Made by a program: the position numbers and the translations under genes. A model generated the notes under the pieces. That model ran no database searches, was not told where the DNA came from, and was given only the letters and a program-made list of their open reading frames with translations. Positions 8,569 to 17,573 of a DNA stretch of 64,000 nucleotides are shown here, piece after piece. Positions within the stretch are counted from its first letter, which is position 1. The number at the start of each line of letters is the position of its first letter. Origin of the DNA: Kaistella solincola (lineage in GTDB: Bacteria; Bacteroidota; Bacteroidia; Flavobacteriales; Weeksellaceae). The DNA is taken from the NCBI RefSeq assembly GCF_000812875.1, contig NZ_JSYK01000002.1, positions 591,035-655,034 on the forward strand, in the 5' to 3' direction.

Positions 8569-10683
8569 ATGAATATTAAAACTTTTGCTTTGGGCGCCGC
8601 CGGTTTTCTGGCAGCAGCATGTACACCACAAAAAATGATCAGCACCATCAACTATCCTGAAACGAAAAAAATAGACCACACGGATACTTATTTCGGAACC
8701 ACAGTTGCCGATCCGTACCGCTGGCTCGAAGATGATCGTGCCGCTGATACCAAAGATTGGGTGCAGCGAGAAGTCGCTTTCACCAATGATTATTTAGCAA
8801 AAATTCCTTTCCGCGAAGAAATTCGTTCGCAGTTGAAAGACATCTGGAATTACGAAAAAATCGGTGCTCCATTTAAGGAAGGCGATTATACTTATTTTTA
8901 TAAAAATGACGGTCTGCAGGCGCAGTCTGTTTTATACAGAACAGATAAAGCCGGTAAGACTGAAGTTTTCCTGGATCCAAATAAATTTTCCGAAAAAGGC
9001 ACGACTTCTTTAGCCGGAGTTTCCTTTAATAAGAAAGGAAATTTAGTTGCTTATTCGATTTCCGAGGGCGGAAGTGACTGGAATAAAATTATCATTCTGG
9101 ATGCGGTAACCAAAAATAAAATCGATGAAACCATTAATGATGTGAAGTTTTCCGGAGCTTCGTGGTTAGGTGACGAAGGTTTTTTCTATTCAAGCTACGA
9201 TAAACCAACGGGCAGCGAACTTTCCGCTAAAACAGATACACACAAGGTGTATTTCCATAAGTTGGGCACCAAGCAAAGTGAGGATAAGCTTGTGATCGGC
9301 GGCGACCAGTTTAAAAGACGTTATATGGGAATGGGCGTGACGGATGACGAACGGTTCCAGATTTTAAGCGCTTCCGAAGCTACAAACGGTAACGAGGTCT
9401 ATATTAAAGACCTAAAAAATAAAACCGATTTAATTCCAATTCAAAACGGATATGATTACAATACCGATATCATTGATTCTAAAGGTGATTTCATCTATGC
9501 TTTAACGGATAAAGACGCGCCAAATATGCGTTTGGTTAAATTTAACATTAAAACGCCGAATGTTTGGGTAGATGTAATCCCGCAAACCGAAAATGTGTTA
9601 AGTGTTTCTACCGGTGGCGGCTATATTTTCGCAAAATATATGCAGGATGCGGTAACGTCTGTAAAGCAATATGATTACGACGGAAAACTTATCCGCACCA
9701 TTGAACTTCCAGGAATTGGTACCGCGGGCGGCTTCAGTGGAAAAGAAAACGACAAAGATTTATATTACAATTTCAGCAATTATATTACTCCTGGAACAAC
9801 GTACAAATTTAATGTTGAAACCGGAAAATCCGAAGTTTACCAAAAACCGAAGGTGAAATTCAATCCTGAAGATTACGTTTCCGAGCAGGTTTTTTACACT
9901 TCAAAAGACGGCACGCGCATTCCGATGATGATAAACTACAAAAAAGGCCTTAAAATGGACGGAAAAAATCCAACCATTTTATATTCTTACGGAGGTTTTA
10001 ATATCAGCCTGCAGCCAGGTTTTTCTGTAGTAAACGCGATCTGGATGGAAAATGGCGGAATCTACGCTGTTCCTAATATTCGCGGTGGTGGTGAATACGG
10101 TAAAAAATGGCACGATGCCGGCACAAAAATGCAGAAGAAAAATGTTTTTGATGACTTCATCGCGGCTGGTGAATATCTTCAAAGCAAAGGTTACACTTCC
10201 AAAGATTATATGGCGCTTTCGGGCCGTTCAAACGGCGGACTTTTAGTCGGTGCTACCATGACAATGCGTCCGGATTTGGCTAAAGTTGCCTTCCCGGGAG
10301 TTGGCGTTCTGGATATGTTGCGTTACAACAAATTTACGGCAGGCGCAGGCTGGAGCTACGATTACGGTACCGCCGAAGACAGCAAAGAAATGTTTGAATA
10401 TTTGCGCTCTTATTCCCCGATTCATCAGGTGAAAGAAGGCGTTTGTTACCCGTCCACTATGATTATCACCAGTGATCATGATGACCGCGTAGTGCCGGCG
10501 CACTCTTTTAAATTTGGTGCCGAACTTCAGGAAAAACAGTCGTGCAACAACCCGATTTTGGTTCGTATCGAGACCAATGCCGGTCACGGAGCAGGTAGAA
10601 GTACCGAACAGGTCATCGGTGAAAATGCTGATATCCTGAGTTTTGCGCTTTATGAAATGGGTTACAAAACGTTAAAAAAGTAA
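8569..10683 (+). CDS. prolyl oligopeptidase family serine peptidase (S9A), lipoprotein
   Basis: 704-residue S9A peptidase, full length for the family. It cleaves short peptides after proline. The N-terminus (KTFALGAAGFLAAAC) is a lipoprotein signal with lipobox ending at Cys18, so it should be anchored in an envelope membrane. A beta-propeller (about 80-410) is followed by the alpha/beta-hydrolase domain. The catalytic Ser is 554 in LSGRSNGG, Asp 638 in DHDDRVVP and His 673 in NAGHGAG. Export fits a peptide-feeding lifestyle together with the DPP7 gene at 36 kb. Followed by a strong terminator. Confidence 0.93.
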   Translation: MNIKTFALGAAGFLAAACTPQKMISTINYPETKKIDHTDTYFGTTVADPYRWLEDDRAADTKDWVQREVAFTNDYLAKIPFREEIRSQLKDIWNYEKIGAPFKEGDYTYFYKNDGLQAQSVLYRTDKAGKTEVFLDPNKFSEKGTTSLAGVSFNKKGNLVAYSISEGGSDWNKIIILDAVTKNKIDETINDVKFSGASWLGDEGFFYSSYDKPTGSELSAKTDTHKVYFHKLGTKQSEDKLVIGGDQFKRRYMGMGVTDDERFQILSASEATNGNEVYIKDLKNKTDLIPIQNGYDYNTDIIDSKGDFIYALTDKDAPNMRLVKFNIKTPNVWVDVIPQTENVLSVSTGGGYIFAKYMQDAVTSVKQYDYDGKLIRTIELPGIGTAGGFSGKENDKDLYYNFSNYITPGTTYKFNVETGKSEVYQKPKVKFNPEDYVSEQVFYTSKDGTRIPMMINYKKGLKMDGKNPTILYSYGGFNISLQPGFSVVNAIWMENGGIYAVPNIRGGGEYGKKWHDAGTKMQKKNVFDDFIAAGEYLQSKGYTSKDYMALSGRSNGGLLVGATMTMRPDLAKVAFPGVGVLDMLRYNKFTAGAGWSYDYGTAEDSKEMFEYLRSYSPIHQVKEGVCYPSTMIITSDHDDRVVPAHSFKFGAELQEKQSCNNPILVRIETNAGHGAGRSTEQVIGENADILSFALYEMGYKTLKK

Positions 10684-10702
10684 AAAACTCTGAAAAATTT
10701 TG

Positions 10703-10734
10703 AAACTTTCCGCCCGCAAGCGGAAAGTTTTTTT
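10703..10734 (+). terminator. rho-independent terminator
   Basis: Arms 10703-10713 and 10720-10730 form a perfect 11-bp stem (AAACTTTCCGC with GCGGAAAGTTT) around CCGCAA, followed by more T residues. It ends the S9 peptidase transcript. Confidence 0.85.
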
Positions 10735-10758
10735 ATTCAAGTCAAGAAATAAATTCAC

Positions 10759-10766
10759 TAATTTTG
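10759..10766 (+). promoter_or_regulatory. -7 box (TAATTTTG), possibly leaderless
   Basis: TAATTTTG fits TAnnTTTG and ends only 5 nt before the methyltransferase ATG, so the transcript could start at or near the start codon. Confidence 0.45.
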
Positions 10767-10771
10767 CCTTT

Positions 10772-11491
10772 ATGCACAAAGAGGAAATTGCCGGTTATTA
10801 TGATGTGTTTTCTGCAACGCAGGTGAAAACCGGCGCCAATGAAAGATTGATTTCTCTTTACAAAAGACTTTTGGAACAAGGTTTAAAATCAAGCTCCAAT
10901 GTACTGGAACTCGGCTGTGGCGTTGGAAACTTTACCAAACTTCTGGCGGAAAAAGTAACTTCCGGAAAAATTGAAGCGGTTGATTTTAGCCAAAAAAGCA
11001 TCGAAATAGCCCGGAAAAAATGCGGTGAGAAACAAAATATACATTTCGAAGTTGCTGATGTTACGGCTTACACGCCAAAATTTGCTGACTTCGATTTTAT
11101 CACTTTAATGGATGTTATCGAGCATATTCCGCTGGAAAAACATCAGGAATTATTTTCGAAAATTTGCCGTTTTAGCACGGAAAAAACCTTAATTGCGCTT
11201 AATATTCCGAACCCGGAATATATTGCATTTACGCGCAAAAACCAGCCGGAAACTTTGCAGGTGATCGACCAGGAAATCCATTTGGCACCTTTGCTTACAA
11301 TTTTAGAAAATTCCGGCTTAGAACTGGTTTTTTTTGAAAAATACAGCATCTGGGAAATTGAAGATTATCATTTTCTTTTGGTTCGTAAAAAGCAGAATTT
11401 CGAACTACGGCACCTTTCGGATGAGCGCACGCTTTCGGAAAAAGTTTTAAACAAAGTTTCCCGAAAAATCGACTCGCTGAAATACCGATAA
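10772..11491 (+). CDS. class I SAM-dependent methyltransferase
   Basis: 239-residue methyltransferase. Motif I is VLELGCGVGNFTKLL, with IEAVDFSQKSIEIA as the acidic strand-2 motif and DFITLMDVIEHIPLEKH as motif II/III, a pattern like UbiE/UbiG-type small-molecule or lipid methyltransferases. The substrate cannot be deduced. I start at the ATG at 10772 (MHKEEIAGYYDVF); the open frame continues 24 codons upstream into the terminator hairpin of the previous gene, which is implausible as coding. The C-terminal 30 residues are basic. It lies 31 nt before mutL. Confidence 0.85.
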   Translation: MHKEEIAGYYDVFSATQVKTGANERLISLYKRLLEQGLKSSSNVLELGCGVGNFTKLLAEKVTSGKIEAVDFSQKSIEIARKKCGEKQNIHFEVADVTAYTPKFADFDFITLMDVIEHIPLEKHQELFSKICRFSTEKTLIALNIPNPEYIAFTRKNQPETLQVIDQEIHLAPLLTILENSGLELVFFEKYSIWEIEDYHFLLVRKKQNFELRHLSDERTLSEKVLNKVSRKIDSLKYR

Positions 11492-11522
11492 TGCGGAAAA
11501 ACCTTTATTTGATTAAATTTTA

Positions 11523-13286
11523 ATGTCTGATATTATAAAACTTTTACCCGATCATGTTGCCAACCAAATTGCCGCAGGCGAAGTGGTGCAGCGGCCCGCA
11601 TCGATTGTAAAAGAACTCATCGAAAACTCCATCGATGCCGGAGCGACAAAAATTGAACTGATCGTTCGCGATTCCGGTAAAAACCTCATTCAGGTGGTGG
11701 ATAACGGCAGCGGAATGAGCGAAACCGATGCACGGCTAGCTTTCGAGCGCCACGCAACTTCGAAAATAAGCACCACCGAAGATATTTTCCGGATTTCTAC
11801 AAAAGGTTTTCGCGGAGAAGCTTTAGCTTCAATAGCGGCGGTTGCGCAGGTGGAACTTCGCACCAAAACTCACGATGCGGTAAGCGGCACCAACATTTAT
11901 ATTGAGGGCGGAGGTTTTCAGTTTCAGGAACCGATTCAAACTGCGGCGGGCTCTAGTTTTTCGGTTAAAAATCTTTTTTACAATGTTCCGGCGCGCCGGA
12001 AATTCCTTAAAAATAATAATATTGAGTTTCGCCACATTATCGATGAATTTCAGCGCATTGCGCTGGCGCACGATAATCTTGATTTCGAACTCTACCATAA
12101 CGACGATATTATTTTCCGGCTTCGCAAAGCAAGTCTTTTACAAAGAATTGTAGATGTTTTCGGACGAAAACTGCAGCCGCTTTTAATTCCGATTAAAGAA
12201 GATTTGGGTTGGGTGCAGTTGAATGGTTTTGTGGCAAAACCGGAAGGCGCCAAAAAAACGCGCGGCGAGCAGTTTTTTTTTGTTAATGGGCGCTTTTTCC
12301 GAAGTGCTTATTTTAATAAAGCCGTACAGGAAGCTTTTGAAGGTTTACTTTTACCGGGTTATATTCCAACTTTTTTCCTTTTTTTAGAACTCGATCCGGA
12401 GAAGGTGGATGTTAATATTCATCCGCAAAAAACCGAAGTGAAATTCGAAGATGAAAATCTTATTTTCGCATTGGTTCGCTCAACGATTAAGCGGTCGTTA
12501 GGAATTTATAATATTTCACCAAGTCTGGATTTTGACCGTGGTGAAGGTGTAGAAGCTTTTCTGGCGCAGTCAACCGGTGGAAACACCGCTTACAAAACAC
12601 CCGAAATTGTGGTGGACCGCAGCTATAATCCTTTTCTGGAAGAGCGCGAAACTGAAGGTGAACGGGTGGCGATGACCGAGCTATTTCAGCAAAATATGCC
12701 CGCAGAGCCGTCAAAAATTAATCTTTTTGAAGATGATGACTTTGATGATGATTTGATGCGTTTGCCCAACGGTTACTGGCTTTTCAATAAAAACGGTAAA
12801 ACCCTGATGCTGGATTTAGGTAGAATGCACCGCCTGGTTGTTTCTGAAAAAAATGCCAAAAAGAAGCGCAATTCCGAGAAACATACGCTGCTTTTTTCGT
12901 TGGAATATCACATGAATGAAACCGAAAAAAATAAATTTCGGTCGATTAAAAAATTTCTGCCGGAACTTGGCTTCGAAATGGTATTGGCAAATGATAATGT
13001 TTTGCGGATTGATGCCGTCCCTGAAGGTTTGAAGGAAACTCAGGTAATGAAATTCCTTGAAAATCTTTTTGAGATCCTGGAATACCGCAACGAAGATGAG
13101 TTTATGGAATTCTACAACAGCCAGTGGAATAAAATACAGAGCAAATCGCGGTTTGATTTTTTATATAAAACCGATGCCGAGCACGCCATCACAGATTTTA
13201 CCGAGCTGGGCTTCCCGGAATTTTTACCGTCTGGAAAGCGGTGCTATATCGTTCTTCCGCTGGAAGAGCTTAAAAACAAATTTTAA
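11523..13286 (+). CDS. mutL: DNA mismatch repair protein MutL
   Basis: 587-residue MutL. The GHKL ATPase region is complete: IAAGEVVQRPASIVKELIEN, DNGSGM, RHATSK and STKGFRGEALASIA, followed by the transducer domain with FVNGRFFRSAYFNKAV and VDVNIHPQKTEVKF. MutL couples mismatch recognition by MutS to strand incision. The C-terminal dimerisation domain is present, but where endonuclease-type MutL proteins have the metal-binding DQHAxxE motif this one reads LMLDLGRMHRLVVSE, and no CPHGRP-like motif occurs near the end. It is followed after 3 nt by the rhomboid gene, so they are probably co-transcribed. Confidence 0.95.
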   Translation: MSDIIKLLPDHVANQIAAGEVVQRPASIVKELIENSIDAGATKIELIVRDSGKNLIQVVDNGSGMSETDARLAFERHATSKISTTEDIFRISTKGFRGEALASIAAVAQVELRTKTHDAVSGTNIYIEGGGFQFQEPIQTAAGSSFSVKNLFYNVPARRKFLKNNNIEFRHIIDEFQRIALAHDNLDFELYHNDDIIFRLRKASLLQRIVDVFGRKLQPLLIPIKEDLGWVQLNGFVAKPEGAKKTRGEQFFFVNGRFFRSAYFNKAVQEAFEGLLLPGYIPTFFLFLELDPEKVDVNIHPQKTEVKFEDENLIFALVRSTIKRSLGIYNISPSLDFDRGEGVEAFLAQSTGGNTAYKTPEIVVDRSYNPFLEERETEGERVAMTELFQQNMPAEPSKINLFEDDDFDDDLMRLPNGYWLFNKNGKTLMLDLGRMHRLVVSEKNAKKKRNSEKHTLLFSLEYHMNETEKNKFRSIKKFLPELGFEMVLANDNVLRIDAVPEGLKETQVMKFLENLFEILEYRNEDEFMEFYNSQWNKIQSKSRFDFLYKTDAEHAITDFTELGFPEFLPSGKRCYIVLPLEELKNKF

Positions 13287-13289
13287 TTT

Positions 13290-13931
13290 ATGTTTCCAAG
13301 ATTAACGCCGATTACCAAAAATATTATCATTCTGAATGTTATATTTTATCTGGCTTCCAATTTCATTGCTTTTCCAAAACTTTATGAAATGTTTTCGGTG
13401 TTTTACTTTGAATCACCTTATTTTAAAGTTTGGCAAATCATCACGCACATGTTTATGCATGCGCCGATGGGACAGGGAATTGGACTGACGCACATTCTTT
13501 TCAATATGCTGACGCTGATGAGTTTCGGACCAGTTTTAGAGCAGGTTTTGGGCGACAGAAAATACATTATTTTGTATTTTGCCAGCGGAATTGGCGCTTA
13601 CCTACTGAACTGCGGCTGGAATTATTTTGAAATTACGCAGGGTGCAGATCCGATGGAAATTTATTCCATCCCAATGATGGGCGCTTCGGGTGCGATTTTC
13701 GGGGTTGTAGCGGCATTTTCTACTATGTTTCCTGATTCTAAGCTTTACTTCATGTTTATTCCGTTCGGCATCAAAGCCAAATATTTATTACCAGGAATTA
13801 TTCTGATCTCACTGTATTTAGGATTCAGCGGCTCGATGGGCGGCATTGCACATTTCGCACATATCGGTGGTGCTATTGTAGGATATGTCTTGGCCAGAAA
13901 ATGGAAAAATGATCATTTTAGAGTTAATTAA
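13290..13931 (+). CDS. rhomboid family intramembrane serine protease
   Basis: 213-residue six-helix membrane protease. The catalytic Ser lies in MMGASGAIFGVVAAF (GxSG) and the catalytic His in AHFAHIGGAIVGYVLAR. The conserved N-terminal region includes HILFNMLTLMSFGPVLE, matching the HxxxNM of rhomboids. It cleaves membrane helices of unknown substrates. An ATG 3 nt after the mutL stop suggests translational coupling; a second gene continues 12 nt downstream. Confidence 0.93.
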   Translation: MFPRLTPITKNIIILNVIFYLASNFIAFPKLYEMFSVFYFESPYFKVWQIITHMFMHAPMGQGIGLTHILFNMLTLMSFGPVLEQVLGDRKYIILYFASGIGAYLLNCGWNYFEITQGADPMEIYSIPMMGASGAIFGVVAAFSTMFPDSKLYFMFIPFGIKAKYLLPGIILISLYLGFSGSMGGIAHFAHIGGAIVGYVLARKWKNDHFRVN

Positions 13932-13943
13932 GCACAATTTCCT

Positions 13944-14921
13944 GTGAAGATATTGCGATTTTTCTCTACGTTTTGTCACGCTGTAATTTTGATTTTGCTT
14001 TTGGCAACTTCACTCAACTCGTTGGTTCCACCGCAAAAATTTCCTTATATAAACCTGCTTTCGCTGGCTTTTCCCGTTTTGATGATTTTAAACGTTTTGT
14101 TGTGTTTATGGTGGACTATTCGTGCTAAAAAAAGAGCAATTCTTTTCATTGTGCTTTCGTTATTTTTAATAAAACCAACCGGTCGATGGCTAAACTGGCA
14201 GACTAAAAGTGATGAAAAAGCAAATCTGAAAGTAGTTTCTTTAAATATAAAAGGCGGCAATTTCGGTCGGAAAAATGTTTATGAATATCTGAAAAACCAG
14301 AATGCTGATATTGTTTTCGGACAGGAATATGGTGAAGAATACAATGTTCCCGGTTATCCGAACAAAGCCGTAGATTACCAGATTGTGGCCATAAATTCAA
14401 AACTTAAAATCATTAATACCGATAAAATTGCGACCTCCGGAAACGGAAATTCGTTTTATGCTGATATCGAAGTGAATGGTAAGGTCATCCGCTGCATCAA
14501 TTTATATCTGACGCCCTTCGCTTTTGATAAAAAAAAGGTAAAACCCAGCGAAGACTTGGAAACGAACAAAACTAAGATGAGTTATATTCTGAAACGCCTT
14601 GTACCGACATTTAAAGCGCATCAGCAGGAAGTTGAAGACGTGCGTCAGGCGGTTTTGGATTCGCCATATCCGGTTTTGTTAGCCGGCGATTTCAATGCGG
14701 TGCCAAATTCCTACGAATATTATCAGGTGAATTCGGTGTTGGAGGATGCTTTTGTTAAAGTTGGCAGAGGCAGCAGCACGAGTTTTCACGATTATAAATT
14801 CCCCATTAGAATCGACTATTTTTTCTCCTCGAAAGAAATTGAACCGATTACCTACCGCGTGGACAGAAGCGTAAAAGTTTCCGATCATTTTCCCGTAATT
14901 GCAACCTTCAAAGTACATTAA
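13944..14921 (+). CDS. endonuclease/exonuclease/phosphatase (EEP) family membrane protein
   Basis: 325 residues: three N-terminal membrane helices (about 1-85), then an EEP fold with LKVVSLNIKGGNFG, DIVFGQEY, YPVLLAGDFNAVPNSYEYY and VKVSDHFPVIATF. The metal and catalytic residues (N, E, D/N in GDFNA and terminal SDH) are all present, so it is probably an active hydrolase of a phosphoester exposed to the periplasm. Similar membrane-anchored EEP proteins follow rhomboid genes in many Flavobacteriia. The start is GTG at 13944, giving a 12-nt gap from the rhomboid gene. Confidence 0.85.
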   Translation: MKILRFFSTFCHAVILILLLATSLNSLVPPQKFPYINLLSLAFPVLMILNVLLCLWWTIRAKKRAILFIVLSLFLIKPTGRWLNWQTKSDEKANLKVVSLNIKGGNFGRKNVYEYLKNQNADIVFGQEYGEEYNVPGYPNKAVDYQIVAINSKLKIINTDKIATSGNGNSFYADIEVNGKVIRCINLYLTPFAFDKKKVKPSEDLETNKTKMSYILKRLVPTFKAHQQEVEDVRQAVLDSPYPVLLAGDFNAVPNSYEYYQVNSVLEDAFVKVGRGSSTSFHDYKFPIRIDYFFSSKEIEPITYRVDRSVKVSDHFPVIATFKVH

Positions 14922-14922
14922 A

Positions 14923-15297
14923 ATGCCAAAAACGATATTTTTGCTCATTTTGCTCGTAATTTTTTCCTGCAATAAAGAAACTGCTGAAAAAACTACAATC
15001 AGCGCCGAAAATACCACAATACCACCCTACGACACAGTAGCTATTGATTCTTTTTCTGCCGGTGCAACATCGGTGGATATAGCACGGCAAATACGGATGT
15101 CTACCGTGAAATTTCAGGATTCTTTACAGCAGGTTAAAATTAAAGCCGAAGAAGAGCAGCTATTGAAAAAAGCTAAAGAAGAAAAGCAGAAGTTGGAAAA
15201 AGCCGAAACGGAAAAAAATGCCGCTGAAGCAGCCAAAAAATCAAAATCTGAAGAGACAAAAGCTTCTGTGCCGGAAGTAAAAACCGAAAAAGCATAG
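14923..15297 (+). CDS. small lipoprotein with charged coiled-coil tail
   Basis: 124 residues starting at the ATG at 14923, one nt after the preceding stop. The signal MPKTIFLLILLVIFSC ends in a lipobox cysteine, and N-K after it fits surface or periplasmic anchoring. The rest is a threonine-rich linker, then a Lys/Glu/Ala-rich helix (about 60-120; KAEEEQLLKKAKEEKQKLEK) likely to form a coiled coil. Function unknown. The reading frame upstream of the ATG overlaps the EEP gene and is not used. It ends 3 nt before the end of the converging GH3-like gene. Confidence 0.7.
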   Translation: MPKTIFLLILLVIFSCNKETAEKTTISAENTTIPPYDTVAIDSFSAGATSVDIARQIRMSTVKFQDSLQQVKIKAEEEQLLKKAKEEKQKLEKAETEKNAAEAAKKSKSEETKASVPEVKTEKA

Positions 15298-15300
15298 TAA

Positions 15301-16818
15301 TTACGCTTCGTTCATCTGAATGAGCGGCTCGATATATTCGCGGTCGTTGCTGAGACGCGGAACTTTATTCTGTCCACCCAATTTTCCGCGCTGCGACATC
15401 CAATTGTAAAAAAGCTGAGGTTTTGCGACATGAATAATCGGTTTTTTCAACGTCATATCATTGTATCTTTTCGCCTCGTAATCGGAGTTCACGGACTTCA
15501 GATGATTGTCGAAAATTTCACCAAAATGCTCGATATTTTCCGGTTTCCGCTGAAATTCCAAAACCCATTCGTGCGCTCCGCTTTCGCCATTTTGCATAAA
15601 AACCGGCGCGCCGGTGAAGTCGAGAATTGAAGCATCTGTTGCTTCGCAAGCTTTTGTCAGCGCCGTTTCCACGTTATCAATCATCAACTCTTCGCCAAAA
15701 GCATTGATATAATGTTTTGTACGGCCGGAAACTTTAATTCTGAAAGGCTCAAGCGAGGTAAAACGTACAGTGTCACCAATTAAATAGCGCCATAATCCGC
15801 TGTTGGTGGTGATGACCATCGCGTAGTTTTTGCCGATTTCCACTTCTTCCAGCGGAATTGCGTGGAGATTTTTTTCATCGAAAGTTTCCATTGGAATAAA
15901 TTCATAGAAAATCCCGTAATCCAGCATCAGCAACATTTCATCGCTGCCGTGCTGATCCTGAATGGCGAAAAATCCTTCGGATGCGTTATAGATTTCGTAG
16001 TAATTAATTTCTTTGCCAATCACCTGACGGTATTGGTCACGATATGGTTTGAAACTGATGCCGCCGTGGAAAAAAACCTCCAGATTCGGCCATAAATCCG
16101 AAATCGTTTTGTGTCCGGTTTCGGCTAAAGTTCGCTGTAACAAGACCAACATCCAACTTGGAACGCCGGTTAAACTGCCGACATCTTCACTTTTAACTTC
16201 GGAAATGATGGCTTTCAATTTACTTTCCCATTCGGACATCAACGAAACTTTTTTGCTCGGTGTTGTGGTTATTTCTACCCAAAACGGCAAATTATCAATT
16301 AAAATCGCGGAAAGATCGCCAAACTTGGTATTGAAATCTTCATAAAAATCTGCGCTGCCGCCGAGACGTAAATTTTTATTGGTAAACAGTTGGTTGTCGG
16401 GATGATTATTCGCATAAATGGAAATTAAATCTTTACCGGCTTTCATGTGGCAAAGTTCCAGACTTTCATCGGTAATCGGAATGAATTTACTTTTAGCATT
16501 TGTAGTTCCGGAAGATTTAGCAAAATTCTTTACCAAACCCGGCCAGAAAACATCACGCTGGCCTTGGCGCGCGCGTTCGATATACGGCTCGAAATCTTCA
16601 TACGTAACGATCGGAATATTCCGGCGAAAATCTTCGTAGCTTGAAATGGAGCTGAAGCCGTGAATTTTACCGTAATCGGTATTTTCAGCATGGTAAAGCT
16701 GGGAAAAAAGCACGCCTTTTTGAGTTTCAACCGGGTGATCCATAAAATTCTGGATCTGGTCTATACGCTGACGGATAAACCAATTGACGACCGTATTGAA
16801 AAGTGCTTTTGTTGCCAT
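15301..16818 (-). CDS. GH3 auxin-responsive promoter family protein
   Basis: 505-residue acyl-adenylate-forming enzyme of the GH3 family. Plant GH3 proteins conjugate amino acids to hormones; bacterial members are common in Bacteroidota but their substrates are not known. The ATP motif region reads VKNFAKSSGTTNAKSKFIPIT, the second is EIYNASEGFFAIQD, and IKVSGRTKHYINAFGEELM is the C-terminal hinge. Full length for the family. ATG at 16818 lies 5 nt after a -7 box that is itself inside a 7-bp inverted repeat, suggesting a repressed promoter. Confidence 0.92.
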   Translation of the reverse strand: MATKALFNTVVNWFIRQRIDQIQNFMDHPVETQKGVLFSQLYHAENTDYGKIHGFSSISSYEDFRRNIPIVTYEDFEPYIERARQGQRDVFWPGLVKNFAKSSGTTNAKSKFIPITDESLELCHMKAGKDLISIYANNHPDNQLFTNKNLRLGGSADFYEDFNTKFGDLSAILIDNLPFWVEITTTPSKKVSLMSEWESKLKAIISEVKSEDVGSLTGVPSWMLVLLQRTLAETGHKTISDLWPNLEVFFHGGISFKPYRDQYRQVIGKEINYYEIYNASEGFFAIQDQHGSDEMLLMLDYGIFYEFIPMETFDEKNLHAIPLEEVEIGKNYAMVITTNSGLWRYLIGDTVRFTSLEPFRIKVSGRTKHYINAFGEELMIDNVETALTKACEATDASILDFTGAPVFMQNGESGAHEWVLEFQRKPENIEHFGEIFDNHLKSVNSDYEAKRYNDMTLKKPIIHVAKPQLFYNWMSQRGKLGGQNKVPRLSNDREYIEPLIQMNEA

Positions 16819-16820
16819 AA

Positions 16821-16844
16821 AGACAAATATAATATATTTTGTCT
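16821..16844 (-). promoter_or_regulatory. promoter with embedded inverted repeat upstream of the GH3-like gene
   Basis: On the minus strand TATATTTG (16831-16824) fits TAnnTTTG and lies 5 nt before the ATG. Perfect 7-bp arms AGACAAA (16821-16827) and TTTGTCT (16838-16844), 10 nt apart, flank and overlap this box, as an operator for a dimeric regulator would. Confidence 0.45.
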
Positions 16845-16867
16845 AAAGGAGCTCCATCAATTTTTTA

Positions 16868-16899
16868 CAAAAAAATTCCGTGCAAAAAGCACGGAATTT
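16868..16899 (-). terminator. terminator after the bacilliredoxin gene
   Basis: An 11-bp perfect stem (16873-16883 with 16889-16899, AAATTCCGTGC) around AAAAA, with a T run on the minus strand. It is 23 nt beyond the bacilliredoxin stop. Confidence 0.8.
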
Positions 16900-16922
16900 C
16901 AGGTTTTACCTAAAGTTTTAGT

Positions 16923-17333
16923 TTAGCAATATTCAGCGTAAGCGCCCTGTAGATTTGCAGCAATTGCGCCTGCAGGATTACCTTCAATGTGGTGTCTTTC
17001 CAGCATGTGCACCAACTCGCCATCTTTGAAAAGCGCGATACATGGTGAACTTGGTGGAAAAGGTGCCAAATGTTTTCGTGCAGCGTCAACTGCTTCTTTA
17101 TCTACACCTGCAAATACGGTGATTAAGTTATCTGGTTTTTTGTCGCCTGTCAAAGAAAAAACAGCTCCTGGTCTCGCAGCACCTGCCGCACAACCACAAA
17201 CGGAATTGATCATCAACAAAGTTGTTCCTTCTTTTTTGATGGCTTCATTTACTTCTTCAGCTGAAGTTAAGTCCTGGAAACCTTTATCGGTTAGCTCATG
17301 CTTCATTGGCATTACTAAATCATCTGGATACAT
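16923..17333 (-). CDS. bacilliredoxin, BrxA/BrxB (YphP/YqiW) family
   Basis: 136-residue thioredoxin-fold protein of typical length. The active site CGC motif is in [16 protein letters not shown], as in Bacillus bacilliredoxins that remove bacillithiol from S-bacillithiolated proteins. [23 protein letters not shown] is a second signature. Whether this organism makes bacillithiol cannot be told here; Bacteroidota generally encode the family. Monocistronic, with its own TAATTTTG promoter and a terminator. Confidence 0.93.
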   Translation of the reverse strand: MYPDDLVMPMKHELTDKGFQDLTSAEEVNEAIKKEGTTLLMINSVCGCAAGAARPGAVFSLTGDKKPDNLITVFAGVDKEAVDAARKHLAPFPPSSPCIALFKDGELVHMLERHHIEGNPAGAIAANLQGAYAEYC

Positions 17334-17366
17334 ATCTATAAAATTTATAAGTTAAAATATTGAGTA

Positions 17367-17374
17367 CAAAATTA
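17367..17374 (-). promoter_or_regulatory. -7 box (TAATTTTG) before the bacilliredoxin gene
   Basis: On the minus strand TAATTTTG matches TAnnTTTG and is 33 nt before the ATG at 17333. The rest of the gap up to 17500 is AT-rich and holds nothing else I recognise. Confidence 0.45.
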
Positions 17375-17500
17375 ATTCTTTTTAATCAATCACCCGCTAT
17401 TTATAATCCATCAAAACAATACCAATAATCTATTGCGACTTTTGGGCGGAGTTTCTGGTCGGTTTTGGCAAATTAGAAAAATTAGGCTAAAATACAGGTA

Positions 17501-17529
17501 AAAAACCCGGCACATAAAATGCGCCGGGT
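17501..17529 (-). terminator. terminator of the dcw operon
   Basis: ACCCGGC (17505-17511) pairs with GCCGGGT (17523-17529), extended inward by CAT/ATG across one mismatch; a run of T follows on the minus strand. It lies 45 nt past the yqeY stop and is the first convincing terminator of the 16-kb gene series. Confidence 0.8.
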
Positions 17530-17573
17530 CTCAATCAAATCGATATGCAAAGGTTGAATATCCGTACTAATAC

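Noticed and set aside
8458..8679. Minus-strand frame over the promoter of the prolyl oligopeptidase
   Set aside because: It covers a clear promoter and signal-peptide region of the opposite gene and has no family character.
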